Shown: positions 53,073-61,617, counted from the first letter of the stretch. The stretch is DNA of 64,000 nucleotides from Hymenobacter lucidus (GCF_020447265.1 NZ_JAJADR010000013.1:32799-96798), one strand, 5' to 3'. Translations and numbers: made by a program. Notes: a model not told the origin generated them from the letters alone.

Positions 53073-54158
53073 TTAAAAAGCTTCGCCGATGGTGATGTAC
53101 AAGCCACTGGAGCGCCGGCCCAAGCCGTAATCGAGCCGCAGGTTCAGGTGGTCGCGGCGGTTCACGGTGAAGCGCAGGCCGGCGCCGTACGCGGCTTTCG
53201 GCGCGTCCAGGCGCAGCACGCGCGCCTCGTCGCCCAGCGCGCCCACTCCGCCAAACACCACCGCGCCCAGCCGCCGGTACACCGGCAGGCGTAGCTCCGT
53301 TTGCAGCACGGCCGCGTGCTGGTCGCGGTAGCGGCCCTCGTAGTAACCACGCAGGCGCTTGGTGCCGCCCAGCAGCGAGAGGGCGTTGAAGGGCGCGGTG
53401 CCCGCCGTGTAGCTCACGAAGTAGTTCATGGCCAGCACCACGCGCGGGACCAGGCGGTGGTAGGACGACACATCGGCCGAGAGGCGACTGAAGCGCGTGG
53501 TGCCCATGGGCGAAGCAGCGCGGTTGCGGTGCCAGTAGGCCACATCAGCCACCACGCCCCGGGTGGGAAAGAACACCCGGTCGCGGGCGTCATAAAACAG
53601 GCCCAGCCCGCCGCCCGTCAGCCGGCTGCCGCGGCCGCCCGGCACGGCGCCGCTGCCCAGCAGGCCGTTGAGCTCGGTGCGGGTCACGTCGTAGTCTTCG
53701 ACCTGGTAGCGCAGGCCGGCGTAGAGCGTGCCGCGCCCCCAGCCCGGCACGATGCGCCGGAAGGCATTCAGGCGGATACGGGGGAAATTAACCTCGTAGA
53801 GCTCCTGCGGTACTTCCCGCTCCCCCACCCCAAAGAAGAAGTAGCTGTAGCGGTAGTAGCCGGCTTCGCCGTAGGCGTAGTAACGGTTGTGGCCATAGAA
53901 CACCTGGAAGGGTAGATACACCAGCAGCTGCCGGTTCTGGGTGTAGGCCACACCGGAGGTGAGCTGCGAGGGCCGGGCGGTGGTGTCGCCCGCGTCACGG
54001 CGAAAGCGCACCGTCGCGGTGGCCGCCGCCCCGTAGGCCAGCCGGGTTTCGGGCGTGTAGTAGACCAGCGGCAGCGGAAATACCGCCACGCGCTTAAGCA
54101 CGGTATCCGGGGGAGTCAACCAACAGGAAAGACTAAGCAGCGAGGTGACCAGGAACAT
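53073..54158 (-). CDS. BamA/TamA-like outer-membrane barrel protein
   Basis: A 361-residue protein with an N-terminal signal peptide and the Omp85 barrel pattern: YGAAATATVRF, GGLGLFYDARDRVFFPTRG and GGTKRLRGYYEGRYRD, the RGY-like lid motif. It ends in GEAF with the usual terminal Phe. It is a barrel without POTRA domains. As first gene in the arsS operon it may serve export or anchoring of the arsenic product; no direct evidence. Confidence 0.85.
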   Translation of the reverse strand: MFLVTSLLSLSCWLTPPDTVLKRVAVFPLPLVYYTPETRLAYGAAATATVRFRRDAGDTTARPSQLTSGVAYTQNRQLLVYLPFQVFYGHNRYYAYGEAGYYRYSYFFFGVGEREVPQELYEVNFPRIRLNAFRRIVPGWGRGTLYAGLRYQVEDYDVTRTELNGLLGSGAVPGGRGSRLTGGGLGLFYDARDRVFFPTRGVVADVAYWHRNRAASPMGTTRFSRLSADVSSYHRLVPRVVLAMNYFVSYTAGTAPFNALSLLGGTKRLRGYYEGRYRDQHAAVLQTELRLPVYRRLGAVVFGGVGALGDEARVLRLDAPKAAYGAGLRFTVNRRDHLNLRLDYGLGRRSSGLYITIGEAF

Positions 54159-54273
54159 GCGGCGGGCAGGGTGTTTATACTCTACGCACTAGCGGGGGGC
54201 GGAAGATTTACCGAGCGTCAATCTTCTCCGCAGCCGCTTGCCGTATATGCGGGCTCAATAGTCTCTTTTTCCT

Positions 54274-55056
54274 ATGCGCAAAATCTTCCTGGTCGTGTTG
54301 CTCCTGGGTGCCGTGGGCGCCGCGCTCGTGGCGTTCGTCGCTCCCACGCCCGGCCCCTTGCGGACCGTCCCAGCGGCCGCCGTCGACCACGCGGCCTACG
54401 ACCAGCTGCTGAAGAAGTACGTCAACGAGCAAGGGCTCGTCAACTATGCGGCCTGGAAAACGGACCAGCAGGCGCTGAACCAGTACCTGGATCGACTGAG
54501 CAAGAATCCCCCGGCCACCAGTTGGAGCAAGCCCGAGCAGATGGCCTACTGGATAAATGCCTACAACGCCTACACCATCCGGCTTATTCTGAACCACTAC
54601 CCGGTCAAGAGCATCAAGGACATCGGCTCCAAAATCAAGATCCCCTTCGTGACTACGCCCTGGGCAGCCGAATTTTTCAGCATCGGCGGCCAGAAGATGA
54701 GCCTCGACGATATTGAGCATGGCACCTTGCGCAAGAAGTACGATGACCCGCGCATTCACTTTGCCCTGGTGTGCGCCTCCCTGTCCTGCCCGCGCCTGCG
54801 TAACGAAGCCTTCACGGCCGACAAGCTGGATCGGCAACTCGACGAGCAGGGGCGCGACTTTCTGCGTGACCCGGCCAAAAACAAGGTGGGCCAGGCAAGT
54901 GCTCAGCTTTCCAAATACTTCGATTGGTATAAAGGCGACTGGAACAAGAATGGGCAATCGGTGGCCAAGTGGGTTAATACATACGCCGCGACCAAGATGA
55001 ACGCCAACGCGAAAGTGAGTTACCTCGACTACAACTGGAGCCTGAACCAGCAATAA
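54274..55056 (+). CDS. DUF547 protein
   Basis: A 260-residue exported protein (signal or anchor in the first 25 residues). DUF547 signs include WSKPEQMAYWINAYNAYTI, HYPVKSIKDIG, HFALVCASLSCPRLRNEAF and WNTYAATK-like VKWVNTYAATK. DUF547 has a cysteine-protease-like fold with a Cys and His (CASLSCPRL). These genes recur next to arsS and TIGR04283 genes in Bacteroidota. It is divergent from the BamA-like gene, so it probably starts a transcript. Confidence 0.9.
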   Translation: MRKIFLVVLLLGAVGAALVAFVAPTPGPLRTVPAAAVDHAAYDQLLKKYVNEQGLVNYAAWKTDQQALNQYLDRLSKNPPATSWSKPEQMAYWINAYNAYTIRLILNHYPVKSIKDIGSKIKIPFVTTPWAAEFFSIGGQKMSLDDIEHGTLRKKYDDPRIHFALVCASLSCPRLRNEAFTADKLDRQLDEQGRDFLRDPAKNKVGQASAQLSKYFDWYKGDWNKNGQSVAKWVNTYAATKMNANAKVSYLDYNWSLNQQ

Positions 55057-55176
55057 GCGGCCGGCGCCCCTGTACATGTCCTTCCCCAACCGGTACAATA
55101 GGGCAATAGCGGCTCCTCACTTTCTGTCACCCAACGCCCGGTAGGCCTGCTGCCGCCGGGTGTTTTGCTACCTGGT

Positions 55177-55803
55177 ATGCACCCCTGTTGGTTAACCGCC
55201 GTCGCTTTGTTTGGGAGCAGTTTCCCGCCGCCGGCTCCGGCATGGGCCCAACACCCGGCCCCGGCCGAGGTACGCCGCTATGCCATCGAGGTAGCCGGGC
55301 TGCGCGTAGGCACCATGACGGCTACCCGCCACCCCCTAAGCGCTACCGAGGTCCGCTACACGCTGGTCAGCGACGTGCAGGTCAACTTTCTGCTGTATCA
55401 CCTGAATGTGTATTACAAGGTCGTCAACCTCGTGCGCAGCGGCCAGCTGCTGCTCTCCACGGTGGAAGCGCACACGAATCAAGGGGACTTTGCTTCGCGC
55501 ACCGAATGGAAAGGGGACCATTACGACATCGTGGCCAACCAGTACAAGCATTTCTACCGCGGCACGCTGCCCGAGCCCATCCGCTACACGGTAACCGATA
55601 TGTTCTTCGGGGCACCCAGCGGGCAGGCGCAGGCTTACGGCGAATATTTTGGCGACTATTTTATGCTTAGCCCTACATCCAGTAGCATCTACCAGGCCCG
55701 CCGCGCCGGGCGGGAAGACGAATACCGCTACGCCAACGGCCAACTGGCCACCATTATCAAGAAGAACCCGCTAAAGAATTTTATCATCCGGTGGCAGCCG
55801 TAA
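55177..55803 (+). CDS. DUF6134 protein
   Basis: ATG 55177 is preferred to TTG 55165; both lead into a signal peptide ending APAWAQ. The 208 residues fit DUF6134, an exported beta-rich family: VAGLRVGTMTAT, YKVVNLVRSGQLLLSTVEAH, YFGDYFML. DUF6134 genes follow DUF547 genes in arsenosugar clusters. Periplasmic or outer-membrane location is expected. The role is not known. Confidence 0.85.
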   Translation: MHPCWLTAVALFGSSFPPPAPAWAQHPAPAEVRRYAIEVAGLRVGTMTATRHPLSATEVRYTLVSDVQVNFLLYHLNVYYKVVNLVRSGQLLLSTVEAHTNQGDFASRTEWKGDHYDIVANQYKHFYRGTLPEPIRYTVTDMFFGAPSGQAQAYGEYFGDYFMLSPTSSSIYQARRAGREDEYRYANGQLATIIKKNPLKNFIIRWQP

Positions 55804-55936
55804 CGGCGCATCCTCTCCGCTAGAAGGCGCTGTCAGGCCGGCTTTTAAAGCAAGGCTCCCGACAAACCTTACTAGGCCAGTATCCCATCGCGAGTAAAAA
55901 AAACTGTATGACGTAAACATGCGTCCTATTATGTCG

Positions 55937-55944
55937 TATATTTG
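55937..55944 (+). promoter_or_regulatory. Likely -7 element for the arsR operon
   Basis: TATATTTG, matching TAnnTTTG, 23 bases before the arsR ATG. I do not see a clear TTG element upstream. A regulator site may overlap it (atgacgtaaac and tatgtcgtat as weak half-sites). Confidence 0.5.
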
Positions 55945-55967
55945 CCACATACTTCACGTTCTTCCCG

Positions 55968-56318
55968 ATGACTTACGCCAAAACCGCCGCTTTTACGCAG
56001 GAGCAACAGCAGCTGGCCCGCGTGGCCAAAGCCCTGGCGCACCCGGCCCGCGTGGCCATCATCCAGTTTCTGGCCAGCAAGCAAACCTGCATTTCCGGCG
56101 ACATCGCCGCCGAGCTGCCGCTGTCGCGCACCACGGTTTCGCAACACCTGCAGGAGCTGAAAGCCCTGGATTTGATTCGCGGCGAAATTGACGGGCTCAC
56201 CGTCTGCTACTGCCTCAATACCGAGCTACTCCACCGGGTGCACCAGCAATTCACGGCCTTCTTTGTCGAGGCCACTGCCGGAGCGGCCTGCGGGCCGGAA
56301 GATGCCTGCGCCTGCTAA
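55968..56318 (+). CDS. arsR: ArsR-family transcriptional repressor
   Basis: A 116-residue winged-helix repressor. KALAHPARVAIIQFLAS starts the fold, the recognition region is PLSRTTVSQHLQEL, and possible As(III) ligands are the Cys in QTCISGD and the C-terminal CGPEDACAC. ArsR proteins release DNA on binding trivalent arsenic. It leads an operon with DUF6428, then across a terminator a phosphoesterase, arsN and acr3. It likely controls all of these and itself. Confidence 0.92.
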   Translation: MTYAKTAAFTQEQQQLARVAKALAHPARVAIIQFLASKQTCISGDIAAELPLSRTTVSQHLQELKALDLIRGEIDGLTVCYCLNTELLHRVHQQFTAFFVEATAGAACGPEDACAC

Positions 56319-56360
56319 GTCCACTCAACTTTTTACTTCCTCATTTACCCAAACAACGCC

Positions 56361-56822
56361 ATGAAAATCTCTGAAATCAAGCAGGCCCTGGCCGAGGTAG
56401 AAGCCGTTAATTTCCGCCTGCCCTCGGGCGAGTACCTCCCCGCACACTTCCATGTGACCGAAGTGGGCCTCGTGAGCAAGCATTTCATCGACTGCGGCGG
56501 TGTGGAGCGCCAAGAAACCGTGGCTAACTTCCAGCTCTGGGAAGCCGGCGACTACGACCACCGCCTGGCGCCGCAGAAATTCCTGCACATCCTGGAGTTG
56601 TCCCAGCGCATCCTGGGCCGCGAAGACCTGGACATTGAAGTGGAATACCAGCAGGCCACCATCGGCAAATTCGGCCTCACGCGCGACGGCAACGACTTCG
56701 TGCTGACCCAAAAGCAGACGGCCTGCTTGGCCCAGGACGCCTGCGGCATTCCGGACGCCCAGTCGTTTGCCCTGCCCCAGCTGCAGGTAGCGGGTTGCAC
56801 TCCCGGCGGCGGTTGCTGCTAA
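56361..56822 (+). CDS. DUF6428 protein
   Basis: A 153-residue cytosolic protein. The sequence (LPSGEYLPAHFHVTEVGLV, FIDCGGVERQETVANFQLW, YDHRLAPQKFLHIL) fits DUF6428, a small family almost always found next to arsR in Bacteroidota. The C-terminal CTPGGGCC and CLAQDACGI supply several Cys for arsenic or metal binding. It begins 42 bases after arsR. Confidence 0.85.
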   Translation: MKISEIKQALAEVEAVNFRLPSGEYLPAHFHVTEVGLVSKHFIDCGGVERQETVANFQLWEAGDYDHRLAPQKFLHILELSQRILGREDLDIEVEYQQATIGKFGLTRDGNDFVLTQKQTACLAQDACGIPDAQSFALPQLQVAGCTPGGGCC

Positions 56823-56829
56823 GCTTAGC

Positions 56830-56864
56830 AACGGCGCTATCCCTGCCGGGTGGCGCCGTTTTGC
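56830..56864 (+). terminator. Hairpin terminator after DUF6428
   Basis: Arms aacggcgc (56830-56837) and gcgccgtt (56853-56860) with a 15-base loop, followed by ttgcttt. A modest terminator; the downstream arsenic genes may be read through it. Confidence 0.55.
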
Positions 56865-56895
56865 TTTCCTGACTTCTCCCTTATTTCTCTTTCGG

Positions 56896-57669
56896 ATGAC
56901 AATTGCCTTTTTCTCTGACGTGCACGGCAACCTGCCGGCCCTGGAAGCAGTGCTGGCCGATATGGAGCAGCGCCGGCCAGACATGATTTTCTGCCTGGGC
57001 GACCTGGTGGGCTATGCGCCCTGGCCCAACGAAGTAGTAAATGAGGTGCGGCGGCGGGGCATCCCCACGCTAGCCGGCAACTACGACCAGGGCATTGGCT
57101 TGGCCAGCAGCAACTGCGGCTGCGCTTATAAAACCGATACGGAAAAGGACCTGGGCGCGCAAAGCATTGCCTACACCAACCACGTCGTGGGCGACGAGGA
57201 GCGACGCTACCTGCGTTACCTACCCAAGCACATGCGCTTGGAGTTTCAAGAAGAGCCCTGCACGCTAAGCCTGCTCATGGTGCACGGCTCGCCCCGCAAA
57301 ATCAATGAATACCTGTTTGAGGACCGGCCCGAGGCCAGCTTCCTGCGCGTGCTCCAGGATGCCAGCGCCGACATTCTGCTCTTTGGCCACACCCACAAGC
57401 CCTACCACCGCACCTTGGCCTACGAGCACGAAGGTGAAACCCGGTACCGGCACGCCCTCAATATTGGTTCGGTGGGCAAGCCCAAGGACGGCGACCCACG
57501 CGCGGCCTACCAGCTGCTGCACCTGGATGAGCATACTACGCTGACCGACCCCAAGAGCGTGTGTTCCGAGCTGGTGCGGGTGGAATACGACGTGGAGAAA
57601 GCAGCACAGGCCGTCGAGGCTTCACCGCTGCCCAACGAATACGCGGACATGCTCCGCAAGGCCTATTAA
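56896..57669 (+). CDS. Metallophosphoesterase
   Basis: A 257-residue calcineurin-like phosphoesterase. FFSDVHGNLPALEAVL, CLGDLVGYAPWPNEV, AGNYDQGI, MVHGSPRK and LFGHTHKPYHR are the five blocks that hold its two metals. The YfcE/MJ0936-type length fits a nucleotide or phosphodiester substrate. It lies between DUF6428 and arsN in the arsenic run. Its place in arsenic metabolism is by association only. Confidence 0.9.
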   Translation: MTIAFFSDVHGNLPALEAVLADMEQRRPDMIFCLGDLVGYAPWPNEVVNEVRRRGIPTLAGNYDQGIGLASSNCGCAYKTDTEKDLGAQSIAYTNHVVGDEERRYLRYLPKHMRLEFQEEPCTLSLLMVHGSPRKINEYLFEDRPEASFLRVLQDASADILLFGHTHKPYHRTLAYEHEGETRYRHALNIGSVGKPKDGDPRAAYQLLHLDEHTTLTDPKSVCSELVRVEYDVEKAAQAVEASPLPNEYADMLRKAY

Positions 57670-57680
57670 GCACCATCCAG

Positions 57681-58175
57681 ATGACCATCCTACCCCTCAC
57701 GGAAGCCCACTGGCCAGCCGTAAAGGCCATTTACGAAGCCGGCATAGCCACCGGTAACGCTACCTTTGAAACGCAGGCCCCGGCCTGGGAGGCCTGGGAC
57801 AACGCCCACCTGGGCCACAGCCGCCTGGTAGCCGTCAATGACGCTGGCACGGTGCTGGGCTGGGCAGCCCTTTCGCCCGTGTCGAGCCGCTGCGTGTATG
57901 GCGGGGTGGCCGAAATCAGCGTGTACATTGCGGCCGAAGCACGGGGCCAGGGCGTGGGCCGGCAGCTGCTGCAGGCTCTAATTGCGGACTCGGAAGCCCA
58001 CGGCATCTGGACGCTACAGGCCGGCACCTTCGCCGAAAACGCCGCCAGCATTGGCCTGCACACCCAAGCAGGGTTCCGCATCATCGGCTACCGGGAACGA
58101 ATTGGTCAGCACCACGGCCTATGGCGCAATACGGTGCAGCTGGAGCGGCGCAGCCCGACCGTGGGCGTCGCATAA
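57681..58175 (+). CDS. arsN: ArsN-like GNAT acetyltransferase
   Basis: Starting at 57681 (MTILPLTEAHWPAVKAI) gives a 164-residue GNAT enzyme. GIATGNATFETQAP is the mark of the phosphinothricin/arsinothricin N-acetyltransferase group, and RGQGVGRQLLQAL binds acetyl-CoA. ArsN1 enzymes inactivate the arsenic antibiotic arsinothricin. Its position between arsR and acr3 supports that substrate; phosphinothricin or methionine sulfone remain possible. The long in-frame extension to 57561 runs through the previous gene and is not coding. Confidence 0.85.
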   Translation: MTILPLTEAHWPAVKAIYEAGIATGNATFETQAPAWEAWDNAHLGHSRLVAVNDAGTVLGWAALSPVSSRCVYGGVAEISVYIAAEARGQGVGRQLLQALIADSEAHGIWTLQAGTFAENAASIGLHTQAGFRIIGYRERIGQHHGLWRNTVQLERRSPTVGVA

Positions 58176-58196
58176 CGTATTCCTCTATTCCTCTCG

Positions 58197-59303
58197 ATGA
58201 CGACCCTCCCTCAACCGCTACCGGCTGCCCCGGCGCCGGCCACCCTGGCGGAAAAGAAACTCTCCGGCTTGGACCGGGGCCTGACCCTGTGGATCTTCCT
58301 GGCCATGGTGCTGGGCGTCGCCCTGGGCTATTTCGTACCCGGTATTAATGATGCGGTGAACTACTTCTCGGTAGGCACGGTCAACGTACCGCTGGCTCTG
58401 GGCCTGATTCTGATGATGTACCCACCACTGGCGAAGGTGAAGTATGAGGAGTTGCCCAACGTCTTCAAAAACACGCGTATCATCGGTCTGTCCCTGTTTT
58501 TAAACTGGATTCTAGGGCCATTGCTGATGTTCTTTCTGGCCATTTGGCTGTTGCCCGACAAGCCGGAGTACATGATGGGCCTGATCCTCATCGGCATTGC
58601 CCGCTGCATTGCCATGGTACTGGTCTGGAATGACCTGGCCGACGGCAGCCGCGAGTACGCGGCGGGCCTGGTGGCGCTCAACTCCATTTTCCAGGTGCTA
58701 TTTTACTCGGTGCTGGCTTGGCTATTCATCACCGTGCTGCCGCCCTATTTTGGGCTGAAGGGCTACGCGGTAAACATTGGCATTAGGGACATTGCCCAAA
58801 GCGTGCTGGTGTACCTGGGCATTCCCTTTGCGGCAGGTTTTCTCTCACGTCTGGTGCTGCGCCGCCTGAAAGGCGACGCGTGGTACGAGCAGGTATTCCT
58901 ACCGGCCATCAGCCCGATTACGCTGGTGGCGCTACTGCTCACCATCGTGGTCATGTTCAGTCTCAAGGGCGAAACCATCGTGCACGTACCGCTCGACGTG
59001 CTGCGCATCGCCCTACCATTGGCTATTTACTTTGGTGTCATGTTCGTGCTCAGCTTTGCGGCCGGCAAGTGGTTGGGGGCCAACTATGCCGAAAATGCCT
59101 CTATTGCCTTCACCGCCACGGGCAACAACTTCGAGCTGGCTATTGCCGTGGCCATCGGCGTGTTCGGTCTGAATTCCGGCCAAGCTTTCGCCGGCGTCAT
59201 CGGCCCGCTGATTGAAGTGCCGGCGCTGATTGCATTGGTGAACCTTGCCTTTTGGTTTCGACGCCGCTGGTACGGGGGCAAGAGCGTGGCCACGTCGGCT
59301 TAA
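58197..59303 (+). CDS. acr3: ACR3 arsenite efflux permease
   Basis: A 368-residue ACR3-type As(III)/H+ antiporter with ten predicted helices. IGIARCIAMVLVWNDLADG carries the Cys essential in this family, and a second helix has ENASIAFTATGNNFELAIAVAIGVFG. It follows arsN by 21 bases. It exports arsenite across the inner membrane. No arsenate reductase gene lies beside it in this window. Confidence 0.95.
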   Translation: MTTLPQPLPAAPAPATLAEKKLSGLDRGLTLWIFLAMVLGVALGYFVPGINDAVNYFSVGTVNVPLALGLILMMYPPLAKVKYEELPNVFKNTRIIGLSLFLNWILGPLLMFFLAIWLLPDKPEYMMGLILIGIARCIAMVLVWNDLADGSREYAAGLVALNSIFQVLFYSVLAWLFITVLPPYFGLKGYAVNIGIRDIAQSVLVYLGIPFAAGFLSRLVLRRLKGDAWYEQVFLPAISPITLVALLLTIVVMFSLKGETIVHVPLDVLRIALPLAIYFGVMFVLSFAAGKWLGANYAENASIAFTATGNNFELAIAVAIGVFGLNSGQAFAGVIGPLIEVPALIALVNLAFWFRRRWYGGKSVATSA

Positions 59304-59339
59304 TGCAATGCCTTTGCCTACCTTAATGTGGAGTACAAG

Positions 59340-59371
59340 AAAAACGCCCAGCTTTGAAAGCTGGGCGTTTT
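59340..59371 (+). terminator. Rho-independent terminator after acr3
   Basis: Perfect arms aaaacgcccagcttt and aaagctgggcgtttt around a single G, ending in tttt. It can also work for transcripts from the minus strand that end after the 59416 gene. Confidence 0.85.
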
Positions 59372-59415
59372 GCGTAGACACAAAGTCATTACTCGCTAGT
59401 AGTTAGATAGTTAAT

Positions 59416-59628
59416 CTACTTCTTCACGGCCTCGATAGGGGCCGACGTCACCACCGCGGCCGTGCTGATTTTCTTAGCGCAGCAGCTGGCAACGGGCTTC
59501 TCGTCCTTGGAGCATTGCGGAGCGGCTTCCTTTGTTGCTTTTTTATTCTTTTTGCCGGGTTTACCGTCGGTGGCCGACGCGGTGCCGATGGTAGCCAGCA
59601 GAGTCAGGGCCAGCAGGAGGTTTTTCAT
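59416..59628 (-). CDS. Small exported Cys/Lys-rich protein
   Basis: A 70-residue protein with a signal peptide (LLLALTLLATIGTASA), a Lys-rich middle (GKPGKKNKKATKE) and three cysteines (QCSKDE, SCCAKK). It resembles the small Cys-rich protein at 349-546 in plan but not in sequence. It follows the GDCCxxC gene by 40 bases and is likely in the mercury operon. Periplasmic metal binding is inferred. Confidence 0.65.
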   Translation of the reverse strand: MKNLLLALTLLATIGTASATDGKPGKKNKKATKEAAPQCSKDEKPVASCCAKKISTAAVVTSAPIEAVKK

Positions 59629-59667
59629 GTAACGAGAGAATAAAGAGTAGAAATGATAAGTGGAAGG

Positions 59668-59928
59668 TTAGCAGCAGCCACAGGCACCTTTGCCCTGCTC
59701 CTGAATGGGTGGACAGGGCACCGTGCCATACGAGCAGTACACGCAGCAGTCACCGGCCAAAGGTTTAAGCAGTGTGTGGCAACTCGTGCACTCGTAGAAG
59801 TACTGGCAGGCATCGGTGGGCATCTGCTCGGCCTGCGTGTGCTGGCACACCGGGCAGGTAAGCACGGAAGTCAGCGTAACGGCGGGCTGGGGGCTGGGAG
59901 GCGTTATCGGAATCATAGCAAGGGACAT
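59668..59928 (-). CDS. GDCCxxC domain protein
   Basis: An 86-residue Cys-rich protein. CPVCQ and CTSCHTLLKPLAGDCCVYCSYG fit the GDCCxxC family, which is usually found beside mer genes, and the C-terminus adds CGCC. Four Cys pairs may coordinate zinc or Hg(II). The start ATG overlaps the merTP stop in a TAATG, so translation is coupled; an internal Met at 59916 is an alternative start. Confidence 0.85.
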   Translation of the reverse strand: MSLAMIPITPPSPQPAVTLTSVLTCPVCQHTQAEQMPTDACQYFYECTSCHTLLKPLAGDCCVYCSYGTVPCPPIQEQGKGACGCC

Positions 59929-60560
59929 TAGCGGGTAGCGGAAGGGTTCAACACCGTGTAGCCAGTGCCGTTGATAGCTGCTTCCACCTGGGCCACGGGC
60001 GTGACGGCGGCATCAAAGCGGACCTGGGCTGTGCCCTGCTCGTAGGAAACCTGCACGCTCTGCACGCCCGGAAGTTGTTGCACATCGTGCTCGACGTGGC
60101 GGGCGCAGGCCTCACACGTCATGCCCCCAAGTCGGTAAGAATTGGTAAGCCACACCGGAGCCACACTGGCGGCCGTCAGTGGTTTGGTAGCTGCCGGTGG
60201 GTAGAGTTGCGACCCATAGTAGGGAAATGTCAGCAGCAGCGCGGCCAGTGCTGTGACCGTGGTCAGAAAGCCCCGTGACTGCACCAGCGAGGGTTTGGCT
60301 GGCACGGAGCAGCCGCAGTCATCAGCTGCTGCGATAGCAGGCTGGAGTTGTTGGTACCAGGCGAAGCCCAGCACGCTTACGGTGAGGGCCATTAGGTAAG
60401 GCCGCAGCGGTTCCAGCCAAGCGAAAGTGGACGCTACGCCACCCAGCCCTCCAACAATAACTAGCAAGGGCGTAATACAGCACAACGAGGCCGTTAGGGC
60501 GACCAGCAGGCCGGTGCCGGCTAGAGAGCCAGGTTTCGGCGTGGAAGCAGGTCGGCTCAT
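59928..60560 (-). CDS. merTP: Fused mercuric transporter MerTP
   Basis: A 210-residue fusion of MerT and MerP. The first ~125 residues have three helices and the Hg(II)-binding LCCITPLL. After a periplasmic linker the MerP-like HMA domain has GMTCEACARHVEHDV (~145). It imports Hg(II) for reduction in the cytosol. No merA reductase is in the window. The start overlaps the regulator gene by 4 bases (ATGA). Confidence 0.93.
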   Translation of the reverse strand: MSRPASTPKPGSLAGTGLLVALTASLCCITPLLVIVGGLGGVASTFAWLEPLRPYLMALTVSVLGFAWYQQLQPAIAAADDCGCSVPAKPSLVQSRGFLTTVTALAALLLTFPYYGSQLYPPAATKPLTAASVAPVWLTNSYRLGGMTCEACARHVEHDVQQLPGVQSVQVSYEQGTAQVRFDAAVTPVAQVEAAINGTGYTVLNPSATR

Positions 60561-60940
60561 AGGGTAGCAGTCGTGAGTGGGGTGGAAACAGACGCCAGCA
60601 ATGGCTCTACTATGGGGCGCAGGGCGGTGGTAGGAGTATAAAACACGGTCTGGCCCACCTTTAGCGCCTGCACCACGCCGCCGTCCTTGAGCTTGCGCAG
60701 GTGCTGGGAAACGGCCGACACATTCATCTGCAGCACGTCAGCCAAGTCGCAGACGCACAGTTGCTGCTCCTGTGCCAACAGAAACAGGATCTTGAGGCGT
60801 ACTTCGTTGCCAGCCAGACTCAGCACCGCTGCCAGCGCGGCCAAACTTGGCTCTACGGCCAGCAGGCGCTGTTGACACTGTTCAATGTGGGCGGTGTCGG
60901 CAAACACCCGGACGCAGGAGGAAGCAGTCGTGGTTGTCAT
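60557..60940 (-). CDS. ArsR/SmtB-type regulator of the mer operon
   Basis: The start at 60940 (MTTTTASSCVRV) is preferred to the non-ATG start at 60973. The 127 residues form a winged helix: LAGNEVRLKILFLLAQ, the metal box LCVCDLA, recognition helix NVSAVSQHLRKL. Two Cys (CVC) fit a soft metal sensor. In this group an ArsR-type repressor replaces MerR before merTP. It probably represses its own operon through the palindrome just upstream. Confidence 0.9.
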   Translation of the reverse strand: MTTTTASSCVRVFADTAHIEQCQQRLLAVEPSLAALAAVLSLAGNEVRLKILFLLAQEQQLCVCDLADVLQMNVSAVSQHLRKLKDGGVVQALKVGQTVFYTPTTALRPIVEPLLASVSTPLTTATL

Positions 60941-60945
60941 TTCAA

Positions 60946-60998
60946 CAAAGGTACCATTTTCGTATTTAAGCAAACGCTAAAATATAAACAGCCTGTTT
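60946..60998 (-). promoter_or_regulatory. Promoter and palindrome of the mer operon
   Basis: On the minus strand TTTG (60974-60971) and TACCTTTG (60953-60946) are 17 bases apart and fit the Bacteroidota promoter. The -7 element ends only 6 bases before the ATG at 60940, so the mRNA would be leaderless. A perfect inverted repeat AAACAG-C-CTGTTT (60986-60998) lies just upstream and could be the repressor site. Confidence 0.5.
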
Positions 60999-61059
60999 TA
61001 CCTTGCCGCCGCGGCAACCTACTCTGGTATCTACTCTATGTACCGTACGGCGGGCAAAA

Positions 61060-61400
61060 GTCTCTTCGTCAGCGAGTGGACCTGGCTGGGTGGCGATCTG
61101 CTTTGGCAGTAGGTCCGGGCAGCAGTGTGGTAATGCGGGCAAACAAATTGCGTAGGGCCTGCAGACACCGGTCTTTATGCCCGGCCCCATGTAGGCTCAT
61201 GATGCCCTGGTCCTAGGTGGGTTAAGGTTGTCATGCCGTTAAAATAGAGATAATAGCCAACCCAGTAAGCTATTTCGGCGAAGGTGGCCTGCAGGGTATG
61301 ACCGTTACCTTCGCTGAAGGCGTGCATAGGTAGTTGAAGCAAGTGGCTTTGCACTACCAGTTGAGTAGCTTATACCCATCCCAGCCGATCTGCGGGTTAT
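61060..61400 (-). pseudogene. Remnant of a Fic-family protein
   Basis: On the minus strand, 61294-61323 codes for HAFSEGNGHT, close to the Fic motif HPFxxGNGR. It continues as LQATFAEIAYWVGYYLYF, as in the helices after the motif. A stop in this frame comes at 61178. Another frame gives GIMSLHGAGHKDRCLQALRNL (61100-61205), which resembles the Fic C-terminus, so a frameshift separates the two. The Pro and the last Arg of the motif are changed, and the upstream part is broken by stops. It is a dead AMP-transferase-type toxin or effector. Confidence 0.5.
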
Positions 61401-61498
61401 TCTAGTTGGTAGTGTTACTTCCTAATCTATCTTTATACGAAGGGAACCTACACAGTATCCTCCAGAAAACGCAGCCACTGGCGAATATGCCAAAAGCC

Positions 61499-61543
61499 AA
61501 GAACCCTCGCTCCAACCTTTTGAAAGGTGGGGCGAGGGTTCTT
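61499..61543. terminator. Long inverted repeat, probable bidirectional terminator
   Basis: Arms 61499-61520 and 61523-61543 pair almost fully (one mismatch and one missing base) around a tiny loop. It starts and ends in AAGAACC/GGTTCTT and lies between the Fic remnant and the 42-codon ORF. Confidence 0.6.
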
Positions 61544-61617
61544 GTGTAGTGCCCAGAGAAGAAATATCGTCCAACTTTAGGCGCAACGGACTCAGATGGC
61601 TTGTTGCTGTGCTTCTA

